From contig JABMNK010000061.1 in assembly GCA_013204595.1 (NCBI GenBank), positions 1-40,379 of the forward strand: DNA of 40,379 nt, given 5' to 3'. The stretch is from Flammeovirgaceae bacterium (GTDB lineage Bacteria; Bacteroidota; Bacteroidia; Cytophagales; Cyclobacteriaceae). Below are positions 8,577-17,460 of the stretch, in pieces. The notes beneath the pieces are model-generated. The model was not told the DNA's origin. It searched no databases and saw only the letters and a list, made by a program, of their open reading frames with translations. Position 1 is the first letter of the stretch; each line of letters opens with the position of its first letter. The position numbers and the translations under genes are program-made.

Positions 8577-9527
8577 ATGATGCCTCAAAATTTTAAAAGC
8601 TACCAACCACCAAAATTACTCTTTACGGGTCATTTGCAAACTATTTACCCTGCGCTACTTAGACAAGTTAAGCTAATTAAACCTTATCTTAATGAAAGAA
8701 TTGCGACATCAGATGCAGATTTTTTGGACTTGTTTTGGTTAAAACAAAAAAGTAATCAATTGGTCATTATTTCTCATGGGCTTGAGGGGGATGCCAACAG
8801 AGCTTATATCAAAGGAATGGCCAATGTTCATTATCATCATGGCTTTGATGTCTTGGCATGGAATTACCGAGGATGCTCCCCGCAACTAAACATCACAAAA
8901 AGCATGTATCACAGTGGTGCTACAGCAGATTTGATGTGTGTAGTAAGTCATGCTTCGACGCATTATGATCAAATCTATTTGGTAGGCTTCAGTCTAGGGG
9001 CCAATCTGACGTTAAAATTTTTAGGGGAGTCTGGCGTCCCGAATCAAGTAAAAAAGGCCTGCGTCTTTGCTGCCCCACTTGATCTCAAATCCGCTTCTGT
9101 CAACTTATCAATAACAAAAAATTATCTCTATGAGTTGCGCTTCATCAATTCACTTAAAAAGAAAGCAACTGCCAAGCATACACAATTTCCAGGATTATTT
9201 GACTTAAAAAAATTACAAAAAATTCGAACCATCTACGAATTTGATGACCTCGTGACAGCCCCTATTCATGGATTTAAAGATGCCGAAGAGTATTACACCA
9301 AATGTAGCTCGAAACATTTCCTCAATCGCATTCAAATCCCCACCATCATCCTCAACGCACTCAATGATCCTTTCCTAACACCAGAAATTTTGAATACACA
9401 TCTTGCCGATCAATCCAAAGAAGTTAATTACCAGATCACCAAAGCGGGCGGTCACTGTGGTTATCCAAGTTTCAACAAGCCTTTTTACTGGACAGAGCAT
9501 TTTGCAGTTGATTTTTTTAAAAGTTGA
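8577..9527 (+). CDS. YheT-family alpha/beta hydrolase
   Basis: A 316-residue alpha/beta-fold hydrolase of the YheT/ABHD1-3 family (COG0429), esterase-like cytoplasmic enzymes with poorly known substrates. The family start FTGHLQTIYPALLR is clear at residues 16-29. The catalytic triad can be read as Ser139 (VGFSLGAN), Asp264 (NALNDPFL) and His293 (GGHCGY), and the oxyanion-side HGLEGDANR follows at 67-75. The first ATG at 8577 is immediately followed by a second at 8580; an AAGGA at 8570-8574 is one of few Shine-Dalgarno-like sequences in the window. The SRAP-like gene starts 21 bases after the stop, so they likely share a transcript. The gene is divergent from pdhC. Confidence 0.92.
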   Translation: MMPQNFKSYQPPKLLFTGHLQTIYPALLRQVKLIKPYLNERIATSDADFLDLFWLKQKSNQLVIISHGLEGDANRAYIKGMANVHYHHGFDVLAWNYRGCSPQLNITKSMYHSGATADLMCVVSHASTHYDQIYLVGFSLGANLTLKFLGESGVPNQVKKACVFAAPLDLKSASVNLSITKNYLYELRFINSLKKKATAKHTQFPGLFDLKKLQKIRTIYEFDDLVTAPIHGFKDAEEYYTKCSSKHFLNRIQIPTIILNALNDPFLTPEILNTHLADQSKEVNYQITKAGGHCGYPSFNKPFYWTEHFAVDFFKS

Positions 9528-9548
9528 TATAACTTACACGTGCAAATT

Positions 9549-10247
9549 ATGATTGACAGATATACCCTTTCAAAAGATCAAAAATTCTTAGAAAAACAGT
9601 TTAATGCCCTTTTTGAAACTCCCTTTGTGCCGAGATACAACGTAGCACCAACCCAATCAATGCCGGTTTTGACGCAGTCTCAAAATTATGTTTTTCAAAA
9701 CTTCCAGTGGGGCCTGATTTCAAACTGGGCTAATAACAAAACCCTCAGCCCTAAGCTGTTTAACCTAAAGGCCAACGAGGCCATGGAAAGACCGACTTAT
9801 AGAAAAAATATGATTACGCATAGATGTCTGATTCCCGCTGATGGTTTTTTTGTTTGGAAACCGTTGTCAAAAAAGAAAGTGATCCCCTATTATATATACG
9901 CCAAAGATCAAAGTCCCTTTATGATCGCCGGGCTCTGGGAAGAAAAAGATGATTTTAATGAAAAATCAACTAATACCTTCATCATGATTACAAGTAAATC
10001 AACCCGTGTAGTAGCTCCTTATCAAGAAAATATGCCTTTTATATTAGATACTGAGACTGCCAAAAAATGGATAAATACGGTAGCGCCAGTCTCCGAATTA
10101 AATGACATCCTCCAAAAGGGATCTAAAATAGCCTTAAACGCTCATCCGGTAAGCCCTTTAATAGCCCAATTGAATCAAGATTCTTCGAACCTCATCGCGA
10201 TAAGCCAACCATCCGACCAATATGGTAATTATACCTTGTTTAATTAA
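9549..10247 (+). CDS. SRAP (YedK/HMCES)-fold protein with degenerate active site
   Basis: The 232-residue protein aligns along its length with the SOS-response-associated peptidase family, whose members cross-link to abasic sites in single-stranded DNA through Cys2. Landmarks are RYTLSKDQ (4-11), RYNVAPTQSMPVL (29-41), WGLISNWA (54-61), ADGFFVWK (97-104) and the NMPFIL to AKKWI segment (161-174). Compared with E. coli YedK, Cys2 is Ile2 (start MIDRY rather than MCGR), Glu105 corresponds to Val102 and His160 to Gln159; only the Asn75 equivalent, Asn72, remains. The ATG at 9549 fits the family start; a GTG at 9540 would only add MQI. The reading frame is intact, so this is not a simple pseudogene. 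It may bind DNA without cross-linking, or have another job. Confidence 0.85.
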   Translation: MIDRYTLSKDQKFLEKQFNALFETPFVPRYNVAPTQSMPVLTQSQNYVFQNFQWGLISNWANNKTLSPKLFNLKANEAMERPTYRKNMITHRCLIPADGFFVWKPLSKKKVIPYYIYAKDQSPFMIAGLWEEKDDFNEKSTNTFIMITSKSTRVVAPYQENMPFILDTETAKKWINTVAPVSELNDILQKGSKIALNAHPVSPLIAQLNQDSSNLIAISQPSDQYGNYTLFN

Positions 10248-10345
10248 TGAGCTAGCACTCATCTAGAGGTAAAAGAAATTATACCGTTAATTACAATCTC
10301 ATCTTTTTAAGAAAAAATAAACAAAGGACATTTGATGCCTTTCAT

Positions 10346-10353
10346 TATATTTG
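10346..10353 (+). promoter_or_regulatory. Possible -7 promoter element before fabH-like gene
   Basis: TATATTTG matches the Bacteroidota -7 consensus TAnnTTTG exactly and lies 25 bases before the ATG at 10379. No TTG is found at the normal -33 distance; the nearest TTTG (10331-10334) is too close. Only half of the promoter is therefore supported. Confidence 0.35.
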
Positions 10354-10378
10354 ATATATAAAACATCTTTTTAAGCTC

Positions 10379-11386
10379 ATGTATCAATCAAAAATAGTAG
10401 GTATCGGACATTTTGTACCAGAAAATGTCGTAACCAACAAAGACATTGAATCATTAATGGACACTTCAGACGAATGGATACAAGAGCGTACCGGGATAAA
10501 AGAAAGGCGTTGGGTAGTGCCTGGAGATGGCAACACCACCTCTTCTATGGGAACCAAGGCCGCAAGAAAAGCAATTTCACAAGCAAATCTATTGCCTAGC
10601 GACATAGATTTTATCATTTTCGCAACACTAAGTCCAGATTACTATTTTCCGGGACCCGGGGTAATGGTGCAAAAAGAATTGGGCATTACAGAAGTAGGAG
10701 CATTGGACGTCAGAAATCAATGTTCAGGTTTTATTTATTCCCTTTCTGTAGCGGATCAATTCATCAAGACCGGAATGTACAAAAATATTTTAGTTATAGG
10801 TTCCGAATTACATTCTGGTGGACTTGAAAAATCAAGTAGAGGTAGAGGAGTTTCTGTAATTTTTGGAGATGGGGCAGGTGCCGTTGTCGTGCAACGATCG
10901 GAAAACAATACACATGGTATTTTATCAACGCATCTACATTCAGAAGGGTTACATGCAGAAGAACTTGCCTTAATTGGACCCAGTACCGGTCGATGGGTAC
11001 CTGAAATCATCGAGGTCAATGACCCTAATGACACTAGTTATTACCCACATATGAATGGCAATTTCGTATTTAAACATGCAGTAGTCAGATTTTCAGAAGT
11101 TATCATGGAGGCCTTAAATGCCAACAGTTTGCAGACTTCGGACATTGGGATTCTCATTCCCCATCAAGCAAATCTTCGAATAAGTCAGTTTATTCAGAAA
11201 CAAATGAAACTCAATGATGCTCAAGTGTTTAATAACATCATGCATTATGGCAACACTACTGCTGCCTCTATACCCATTGCATTGAGCGAGGCCAATGAAC
11301 AGGGGCTAATTGTAAAAGATAAAATAGTTTGCTTGGCCGCTTTTGGTAGCGGATTTACCTGGGCTTCAGCACTCATTCGCTGGTAG
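10379..11386 (+). CDS. fabH: 3-oxoacyl-ACP synthase III family protein (FabH-like)
   Basis: Thiolase-fold condensing enzyme of 335 residues. FabH condenses acetyl- or branched acyl-CoA with malonyl-ACP to start fatty acid synthesis. The active-site triad is complete: Cys115 in RNQCSGFIY, His262 in PHQANLRIS and Asn292 in YGNTTAAS. The N-terminal MYQSKIVGIGHFVPENVVTN and the DEWIQERTGIKERRW motif are typical. No other fatty acid genes (plsX, rpmF, fabD) flank it, so it may be an accessory paralogue rather than the main initiation enzyme; the usual FabH loop sequences differ somewhat. It stands alone, with 131 bases upstream and 76 downstream. Confidence 0.88.
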   Translation: MYQSKIVGIGHFVPENVVTNKDIESLMDTSDEWIQERTGIKERRWVVPGDGNTTSSMGTKAARKAISQANLLPSDIDFIIFATLSPDYYFPGPGVMVQKELGITEVGALDVRNQCSGFIYSLSVADQFIKTGMYKNILVIGSELHSGGLEKSSRGRGVSVIFGDGAGAVVVQRSENNTHGILSTHLHSEGLHAEELALIGPSTGRWVPEIIEVNDPNDTSYYPHMNGNFVFKHAVVRFSEVIMEALNANSLQTSDIGILIPHQANLRISQFIQKQMKLNDAQVFNNIMHYGNTTAASIPIALSEANEQGLIVKDKIVCLAAFGSGFTWASALIRW

Positions 11387-11462
11387 TTAGTAAAAATAAT
11401 AACAATAAACAATTTGAATACAGACCAAAAGAAACAAATTGCTTATAGAAACTATATGATTA

Positions 11463-12788
11463 ATGATCAATTTTAGTATAAAGATTGTTCTTATTGCCGG
11501 ATTTCTGCTCTTCAGTCTCGTGACGAGTACCGCACAACAGATTGATTTGGCAAAAGTACGCCTTCAATTAGATTCTCTTCCCGATGGTCCAGTCAGAGGC
11601 AGCTTCAAAAATGGAATTCAAGCATTTGCTGGGTATGTGCTTGATGGGAAAATGTCAGGGGAATGGAGCTTTTGGAACTTAGATGGGGTCATCGCATCCA
11701 ATTGCCTTTATAAAGAAGGTAAAAAAAATGGTCCTGAATTTTTATATGATGCCAATGGTCAAACGCTAAGCCTGAGTCATTTTAAAAATAACATCCTCGA
11801 AGGTCCTTACACTGAATATTATGAAATCATGGGTATTGCCCTTTCAGGTTATTACAAGGAGGGGAAGAAAGACAGTATTTGGACAGAGTATTTCCCCTCA
11901 GGAGCGATGAGTTACACGAAAAACTTTAAGCTAAACCTGGAACACGGAATTCAAACTTATTTTTATCAGAATTTAAAGATAGCGCACATAGAGACCTACG
12001 AGTACGGGATCCCAAAAGGTGCATGGGAATATTATTATCCCGACGGCACTTTACTTAAAGAAATTAATTTTATGAATGGATTGCTCGAAGGTAGCTATAA
12101 TGAATATCATCAAAATGGTAACAAAAGCGTCACTGGTAGTTATAACATTGGACTAAAAACAGGCAAATGGATCAACTATTTTGAAAATGAAAACCCGTTT
12201 GGGGTTGGCAACTATAAGCTAAATGAAAAGCATGGGCTTTGGAAATATTTCACCGAAGCCGGGGCTTTGGAGTATGAAGGGAATTACCTCAACGATTTAA
12301 AAACAGGCCAATGGATTTACTATTATACAAATGGCAAATTGGAAAGCATTGGCACTTACGTAACGGATGAAAAAGATGGGCTCTGGGGATTCTTTTACCC
12401 CAATGATCAACTCAAGCAAGAGCAGCAATGGAGCATGGGAAATCTCATAGAGACCTCTGATTTTTATTCTATAAAGGGAGAATCATTGTTCAAAGGAACT
12501 TTGTCAAATGAAAATGGTACTTATTTTGAATATTATCCAGAGGGTGAAATAAAGTTGGAAGCAACCCTTAAAAACGGTCTTTTCAACGATAAATACAAGG
12601 GATATCACATCAATAAAGCCATTGCTTTTCAAGGTCAAATGAACGCTGGTCTAAGACAGGGCGTATGGAGCTTTTACCATTACAACGGGGCCCTAGAGTC
12701 CTCTGGAACGTACCTGAATTCAGAAAAAATAGGCACTTGGAGGTATTACTCCAAGCTCGGCCGTTTGCTCAATGTGAGTAGTTATTAA
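11463..12788 (+). CDS. Exported MORN_2/YwqK-type repeat protein
   Basis: A 441-residue protein with a signal peptide (residues 1-24, ending TSTAQQ) followed almost to the end by roughly 15 repeats of about 23 residues. Each unit resembles G-x-W-x-x-Y-x-x-x-G-x-L-x-x-x-G-x-Y-x-x-G-x-K, for example KGAWEYYYPDGTLL, KTGKWINYFENENP, KHGLWKYFTEAG, KTGQWIYYYTNGKLES, KDGLWGFFYPNDQL and KIGTWRYYSKLG. These are MORN_2 repeats (PF07661), often labelled 'YwqK family antitoxin' by similarity, though there is no toxin gene nearby and the export signal argues against a cytoplasmic antitoxin. It is likely periplasmic or outer-membrane facing. Function is unknown. It converges with the glutamine synthetase gene, with 82 bases between. 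Confidence 0.88.
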   Translation: MINFSIKIVLIAGFLLFSLVTSTAQQIDLAKVRLQLDSLPDGPVRGSFKNGIQAFAGYVLDGKMSGEWSFWNLDGVIASNCLYKEGKKNGPEFLYDANGQTLSLSHFKNNILEGPYTEYYEIMGIALSGYYKEGKKDSIWTEYFPSGAMSYTKNFKLNLEHGIQTYFYQNLKIAHIETYEYGIPKGAWEYYYPDGTLLKEINFMNGLLEGSYNEYHQNGNKSVTGSYNIGLKTGKWINYFENENPFGVGNYKLNEKHGLWKYFTEAGALEYEGNYLNDLKTGQWIYYYTNGKLESIGTYVTDEKDGLWGFFYPNDQLKQEQQWSMGNLIETSDFYSIKGESLFKGTLSNENGTYFEYYPEGEIKLEATLKNGLFNDKYKGYHINKAIAFQGQMNAGLRQGVWSFYHYNGALESSGTYLNSEKIGTWRYYSKLGRLLNVSSY

Positions 12789-12870
12789 ATCCGTAAATCA
12801 ACTTGTTTTTTTTGAGGAAACATGCGTGAATAACAATCTCTTTTTGCGATTAATGAAGCCCACCAAAAAA

Positions 12871-15033
12871 TTATCTCAAAAATAGTAATTCTCTGTATTT
12901 GACTAGCGGCCAATCCTCGTCGTCCACTAATAATTCAAGCTTATCAACGGCATACCTGATTTGATCAAAATAGGTGTTTTTAACTTCATCACAATAAGAA
13001 ATGGCTTTATCCCTGGCATATTCTTTCAAATTAGCACTTTTACGGGCTTCAATCATCTCATAGGTAAGCTTCCTGACCGTACTAATATATTGCGACAGTT
13101 CTTTGATCGTTTCGATAATCTCTGAAGCATCAATTCCCAATCCTTTAAGTCCATTGGCATTTTGAATCAACTTATTTTGGTATATAATGGAAGTAGGAAT
13201 GATGTGGTTTAAGGCCAAATCTCCCATTACCCTAGCTTCTATTTGAACCTTAAGTATGTAATTTTCTAGCATTATTTCATGCCGCGCCTCAATTTCAATC
13301 TCATTCATTACCCCATGCTTTTTGAATAAATTTTTGGCGCTTTTAGTCATCAAAAAATCAAGGGCTCTAGGCGTGTCCCTCACATTAGATAATCCCCTTT
13401 TAAGGGCTTCTTTTTCCCATTCAGAACTATATCCATCACCCTCAAAACGTATGTTTTTAGATGATTTTATATAATCCCTTAATATTTCGATTGTCGCCAG
13501 TCGCTTTTCTTCACCTAAGTCAATACGACGAACCAATTGATCATGAAAATCGCTTAATTGATCTGCTACAATAAGGTTAAGCACCGTCATGGGATTGGAA
13601 ACATTTGCATCTCCCCCAACGGCCCTGAATTCAAATTTGTTGCCTGTGAAAGCAAAAGGAGAAGTACGATTACGGTCTGTATTGTCCAAAATAATTTCAG
13701 GAATCTGATCAATACCCAATTTCATATACAAGTTGTCTCCTTTTTCGATTTTGATGTTACCGTTTTTTTCAAGTTCATCCAGTACGGATGACAAGGTAGT
13801 TCCCAGAAAAACTGAAATGATAGCGGGTGGCGCTTCGTTGGCACCTAATCGGTAATCATTACCTGCAGAGGCAATTGAAGCTCTCAAGAGGTCTGCATGC
13901 TCATATACCGCCTTAATTGTTGAAATCAGAAAAACCAAAAACATTAAATTCTCTCTAGCGCTACTAGTTGGTTGATATAAATTGACTCCAGTATCGGTAA
14001 CCAAGGACCAATTATTGTGCTTACCACTCCCATTTAATCCTGCGAATGGTTTTTCATGAAACAGCACCTTTAGTCCATGGACATCAGCGACTCGGTTCAT
14101 CAAATCTTTAAGTAATTGATTTTGATCAGTAGCTACATTAACAGGGCCAAACATAGGCGCCGCCTCAAACTGTGAAGGGGCTACCTCATTGTGTCGGGTA
14201 CGCAAGGGAATCCCCACTTGATGGGCATGAATTTCCATGTCTTTCATGAAATCATAAATCCGGGTAGGAATAGCCCCAAAATAATGGTCATCCAACTGTT
14301 GTCCCCTTGCAGGATTGTGTCCAAATACCGTGCGACCAGCAAGCACCAAGTCAGGCCTAGCATCATAAAGTGCCTTGTCTACCACAAAATACTCTTGCTC
14401 CCATCCTAGGGAAGCGGTAACACGACTCACATTTCTATCAAAAATACGACAGACCTTAGTAGCGGCCTTGTCCACGGCATCCAATGCCTTTAACAAAGGG
14501 GCCTTGTAGTCAAGAGCTTCTCCTGTAAATGCCACAAAGATCGTCGGAATACACAACGTAGATCCATAGATAAAAATTGGCGAGGACGGGTCCCAAGCTG
14601 TATATCCCCTCGCCTCAAACGTGCTTCTGATACCGCCATTTGGAAAAGATGAAGCATCTGGTTCTTGCTGGACAAGCTCACTTCCCTTTAAATTTTCTAT
14701 CCCTTTTTGAGGATCATAAAACGCATCATGCTTTTCTGCTGTGGCCCCCGTAAGCGGCTGAAACCAGTGAGTGAAATGGGTAATTCCTTTGTTCATAGCC
14801 CATACTCGAACAGCAGCAGCTACGGCTTCCGCTGTCTCCTCATCAATTTTTTTTCTGTTTTCAATGGCGAAGCTGACCTTATTGAAGATGGTAGGTGATA
14901 ATGAGGCCTTCATTTCTCCCGTACCAAAAGTAAGTGCACCGAAATAATCTGAAATTTTCTGAGAAGGTGCTACAACATTGATTTTTACACGATCTTGAAT
15001 CTTGTCTAATGCGCTAAAACGTAAATGAGCCAT
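12871..15033 (-). CDS. glnN: Type III glutamine synthetase
   Basis: Cytoplasmic enzyme joining ammonia to glutamate at the cost of ATP; the GSIII class (GlnN) of about 720-730 residues is typical of Bacteroidota and cyanobacteria and forms dodecamers. The 720-residue length and the N-terminal FGALTFGTGEMKASLSP and THWFQPLTGATAEKHDAF blocks are characteristic of GSIII. Catalytic-domain motifs follow: GSTLCIPTIFVAFTGEALDY, EVAPSQFEAAPMFGP, and FAGLNGSGKHNNWSL, then a helical C-terminal extension rich in charged residues. The gene is apparently monocistronic. No PII or NtrC-type regulator gene is adjacent. A TAGTTTTG box about 165 bases upstream lacks a partner at the right spacing, so the promoter is not called. 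Confidence 0.97.
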   Translation of the reverse strand: MAHLRFSALDKIQDRVKINVVAPSQKISDYFGALTFGTGEMKASLSPTIFNKVSFAIENRKKIDEETAEAVAAAVRVWAMNKGITHFTHWFQPLTGATAEKHDAFYDPQKGIENLKGSELVQQEPDASSFPNGGIRSTFEARGYTAWDPSSPIFIYGSTLCIPTIFVAFTGEALDYKAPLLKALDAVDKAATKVCRIFDRNVSRVTASLGWEQEYFVVDKALYDARPDLVLAGRTVFGHNPARGQQLDDHYFGAIPTRIYDFMKDMEIHAHQVGIPLRTRHNEVAPSQFEAAPMFGPVNVATDQNQLLKDLMNRVADVHGLKVLFHEKPFAGLNGSGKHNNWSLVTDTGVNLYQPTSSARENLMFLVFLISTIKAVYEHADLLRASIASAGNDYRLGANEAPPAIISVFLGTTLSSVLDELEKNGNIKIEKGDNLYMKLGIDQIPEIILDNTDRNRTSPFAFTGNKFEFRAVGGDANVSNPMTVLNLIVADQLSDFHDQLVRRIDLGEEKRLATIEILRDYIKSSKNIRFEGDGYSSEWEKEALKRGLSNVRDTPRALDFLMTKSAKNLFKKHGVMNEIEIEARHEIMLENYILKVQIEARVMGDLALNHIIPTSIIYQNKLIQNANGLKGLGIDASEIIETIKELSQYISTVRKLTYEMIEARKSANLKEYARDKAISYCDEVKNTYFDQIRYAVDKLELLVDDEDWPLVKYRELLFLR

Positions 15034-15202
15034 ATGATTTTTTGAATTAATTAGAATTGTAAATGTATTAAAAAATCCAATCGATATACCACAGAATCAT
15101 TGAGAATTAATTTAAAAAGCACCTACAAAGTGGCGCCAAAATATCAATACCGTTTACTGTAATATTTACCCATTAGACTCCTTGGTGGGCGCTGAAAACA
15201 AA

Positions 15203-15234
15203 ACTAAAAAACTTCAGTGATTACTTGAGAAGTT
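15203..15234 (-). terminator. Intrinsic terminator behind GH130-like gene
   Basis: On the minus strand AACTTC (15234-15229), a 13-base loop, then GAAGTT (15215-15210), running into a T-rich stretch (complement of 15204-15210, then more T). It lies 18 bases after the stop codon of the GH130-like gene. The stem is short, so confidence is moderate. Confidence 0.5.
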
Positions 15235-15251
15235 GCCAATCACATATGATT

Positions 15252-16352
15252 TTACCAATGACTGACCGCCGAAGAAATTGCCACAGCTATTTTAGAATCG
15301 GCAGTACCATAAAAGAGAAACCATTGATTATTAAAATAACTAAGCCCCTCAATAAAGCAGACGTTATTGACCTGACCTGTCATCTCATAGGCTTGATCAG
15401 GCACCAAAAAAGGTTTATTAGAACGATCAATGAGACGTGCGGGGTCACCTCGATCAAACAATGCTTGACCCGCTGAGTAAGTCCCTGAAGGTAATTCGAT
15501 AGCGCCACCTACGTCCAAATTCATCCCATTGTATAATAGTAAAATACCTGCCGAGGTGACCATGGCGGGCGGGCCTGCCTCAACTAATCTACTGTCAAAC
15601 ATCCCGGCTCTAGGGATTAATATTTTTTGCCAATCCCCATTTGCTTCTTTGAGAATCGTCCAGGAGATAAGGTCTGGAGACTTTGCTAAGAACAGATTTG
15701 TATCTCCAAAATACATCCAATAGAACCCATTGATCTGGGTAGCTAGCATTTTTCCTTCTGTCAGTGTTGAGACAATTGAACCTGACTTGGACCACTTTTC
15801 GGCATCCTCAAGATCAGTAAAAACTGAGCCATACTTTTCCCAATGATAGAGATCTTGTGAAGAAGCGATTAACAGCCGAGCCACTTTTCCGTCGTAGGCT
15901 GTATAAGTCATCCAAAAGATTCCTTCAATATCTTGAACAATTCTTGGATCCTCAACGCCGCCCTCCCACTCAAGTGGTTTTTGGGCATCTTGACTAGGAT
16001 AAAAAATGGGTTCATTCTCTCTGACGAAATCTATTCCATTTTTACTTCTGGCAATTCCCAGGCGAGAGGTCCCATTGTGTTTTCCGATAAAATCTTCTCC
16101 TCGATAAACAAGCACCAGCTCATCTGCTAATACCAATGAACTAGGATTAAATACATCTTTGGCCTGCCATTTGACAGCCTCATTACGGATGGGGTCAAAA
16201 AATGAACTAGCCGTATCTGCCGTTAATACCGGATTAAACTCATTGGCCTTTACAAAACCGTCAAGCATCCAACGAGTATCTCTCTTATTAGTCGAGGTAC
16301 AGCCTATCGCCATGCCTAATAAAATGACATATATAATGTTCACATGTTTCAT
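15252..16352 (-). CDS. GH130-like five-bladed propeller lipoprotein
   Basis: A 366-residue lipoprotein (lipobox AIGC, Cys18) with a five-bladed beta-propeller of the GH43/GH130 type. Blocks that resemble GH130 are VFNPSSLVLADELVLVYRGED (about 68-88), NGTSRLGIARSKNGIDF (93-109), GGVEDPRIV (131-139, containing the Asp used as general acid in this family), WSKSGSIV, the FDSRLVEAGPPA block (about 250-262) and NNVCFIEGL (about 330-338). GH130 enzymes are beta-mannoside phosphorylases or hydrolases; an exported lipoprotein is more likely to be a hydrolase, because phosphorolysis normally occurs in the cytoplasm, but that is inference. It follows the DUF4249 gene by 39 bases and ends the TonB-DUF4249-GH130 unit. 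Confidence 0.8.
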   Translation of the reverse strand: MKHVNIIYVILLGMAIGCTSTNKRDTRWMLDGFVKANEFNPVLTADTASSFFDPIRNEAVKWQAKDVFNPSSLVLADELVLVYRGEDFIGKHNGTSRLGIARSKNGIDFVRENEPIFYPSQDAQKPLEWEGGVEDPRIVQDIEGIFWMTYTAYDGKVARLLIASSQDLYHWEKYGSVFTDLEDAEKWSKSGSIVSTLTEGKMLATQINGFYWMYFGDTNLFLAKSPDLISWTILKEANGDWQKILIPRAGMFDSRLVEAGPPAMVTSAGILLLYNGMNLDVGGAIELPSGTYSAGQALFDRGDPARLIDRSNKPFLVPDQAYEMTGQVNNVCFIEGLSYFNNQWFLFYGTADSKIAVAISSAVSHW

Positions 16353-16391
16353 ATTTAAAGCAAAATAAGACCTAAGTCGTATTGGACAAAC

Positions 16392-17459
16392 TTAGTTGAT
16401 CAAATCCCAATAATATGGCTTATCCTTGGTACTGTTTCCAGAAAAACTCCTACAATCAATACAAAATCGCTCATAATCATTTCTTGTTTTTCCTGGCACG
16501 TAAAGACACCCATCTTCAAACCAATAGTCAATTTCATTTGGATAAATAACATTATAAACAGTGTCCGCAAGGACCGCTCCAAAAAACCCAAGCGGTTGAT
16601 CAGAGGGATCATCGGAAATAATATTTCCCTTTATTCTGCCTGCCGGTCGATCAAATAAGGATCCTGTAGATTCTGATAAGATTTTGACTCGTGAAAGATA
16701 ATCAAAATGCTCTTGAGAAAGGGAATGTTGATAAGTGATGAAAAGATGCTTTACCAAAAAAGAAAGGTCGACAGGCCTCATGATTACCTCCGAAATGTTG
16801 GTTGATAAGTTTCGTTCAGGATTGAATGCCATTAGCTCAAATTTGTTTCTGCCCACATTTTTTGTGACATAGCATGGGGGCGGGATTACCCCAAAGGGAT
16901 CAGGAAAATCTGTTTCTCTAATTTGAAAAGTTTCATTGAAAATCCATAACAAAAACACTGACTGATTTAAGCTAGGTACTTCAGTGTTTAAATTGAAGTT
17001 AACACTTGGATAAGAAATATCTACCCCGGCAGCTGAGGTGGCTTTTATCTGGTCTTCTTCCCAATCCAAAACACTCGATGCCGTTATTGCTGGCATCCTA
17101 TCGGGAATACTCGTGTAATTTCTTGAACCTACCTGAACTTTTAAATGATAAGCAACACCCGCTTGGCCATTTACCTGAATACCTGGGCAGCTATAGCGCC
17201 CTTCACCGACATAATCACAATACTCTGCATGACCCCGCTCATCCAGTAGTATAACTTCAGCATCCGAGACGTCTTGAGGGAAAACTTCTGGGCCGATTGT
17301 GCGCTGAACCGAGACGTAATAGGGGCCTGATGATTGATCTATTACTCCATTTATGACTAGCTGTTCAGTATTAACTTGATTTAAATCAATAAAATATCGC
17401 TCTTCACAACCTAAGAAAAAAGCAGCTCCTATTAACAAGATAAATATGCGATTTTTCAT
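16392..17459 (-). CDS. DUF4249 lipoprotein, partner of TonB receptor
   Basis: A 355-residue lipoprotein (lipobox FLGC, Cys18) of the DUF4249 family (PF14054), found in Bacteroidota next to a class of TonB-dependent receptors. The N-terminal part has beta-sandwich character with LVINGVIDQSSGPYYVSVQR, and the C-terminal part carries four clustered cysteines (CLYVPG, FCIDCRSF) typical of the family. By position and location it is thought to act at the cell surface like SusD does for SusC, but the ligand is unknown. The ATG lies two bases after the TonB receptor's TGA, so translation is probably coupled. The assignment is firm, the function is inferred from context. Confidence 0.88.
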   Translation of the reverse strand: MKNRIFILLIGAAFFLGCEERYFIDLNQVNTEQLVINGVIDQSSGPYYVSVQRTIGPEVFPQDVSDAEVILLDERGHAEYCDYVGEGRYSCPGIQVNGQAGVAYHLKVQVGSRNYTSIPDRMPAITASSVLDWEEDQIKATSAAGVDISYPSVNFNLNTEVPSLNQSVFLLWIFNETFQIRETDFPDPFGVIPPPCYVTKNVGRNKFELMAFNPERNLSTNISEVIMRPVDLSFLVKHLFITYQHSLSQEHFDYLSRVKILSESTGSLFDRPAGRIKGNIISDDPSDQPLGFFGAVLADTVYNVIYPNEIDYWFEDGCLYVPGKTRNDYERFCIDCRSFSGNSTKDKPYYWDLIN

Positions 17460-17460
17460 A

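Noticed and set aside
9549-10247. SRAP gene as a pseudogene
   Set aside because: The frame is open for the full family length and structural motifs are conserved; only active-site residues changed.
11463-12788. Possible antitoxin of a toxin-antitoxin pair (YwqK label)
   Set aside because: Signal peptide present and no small toxin-like gene on either side; the neighbours are fabH-like and glutamine synthetase genes.
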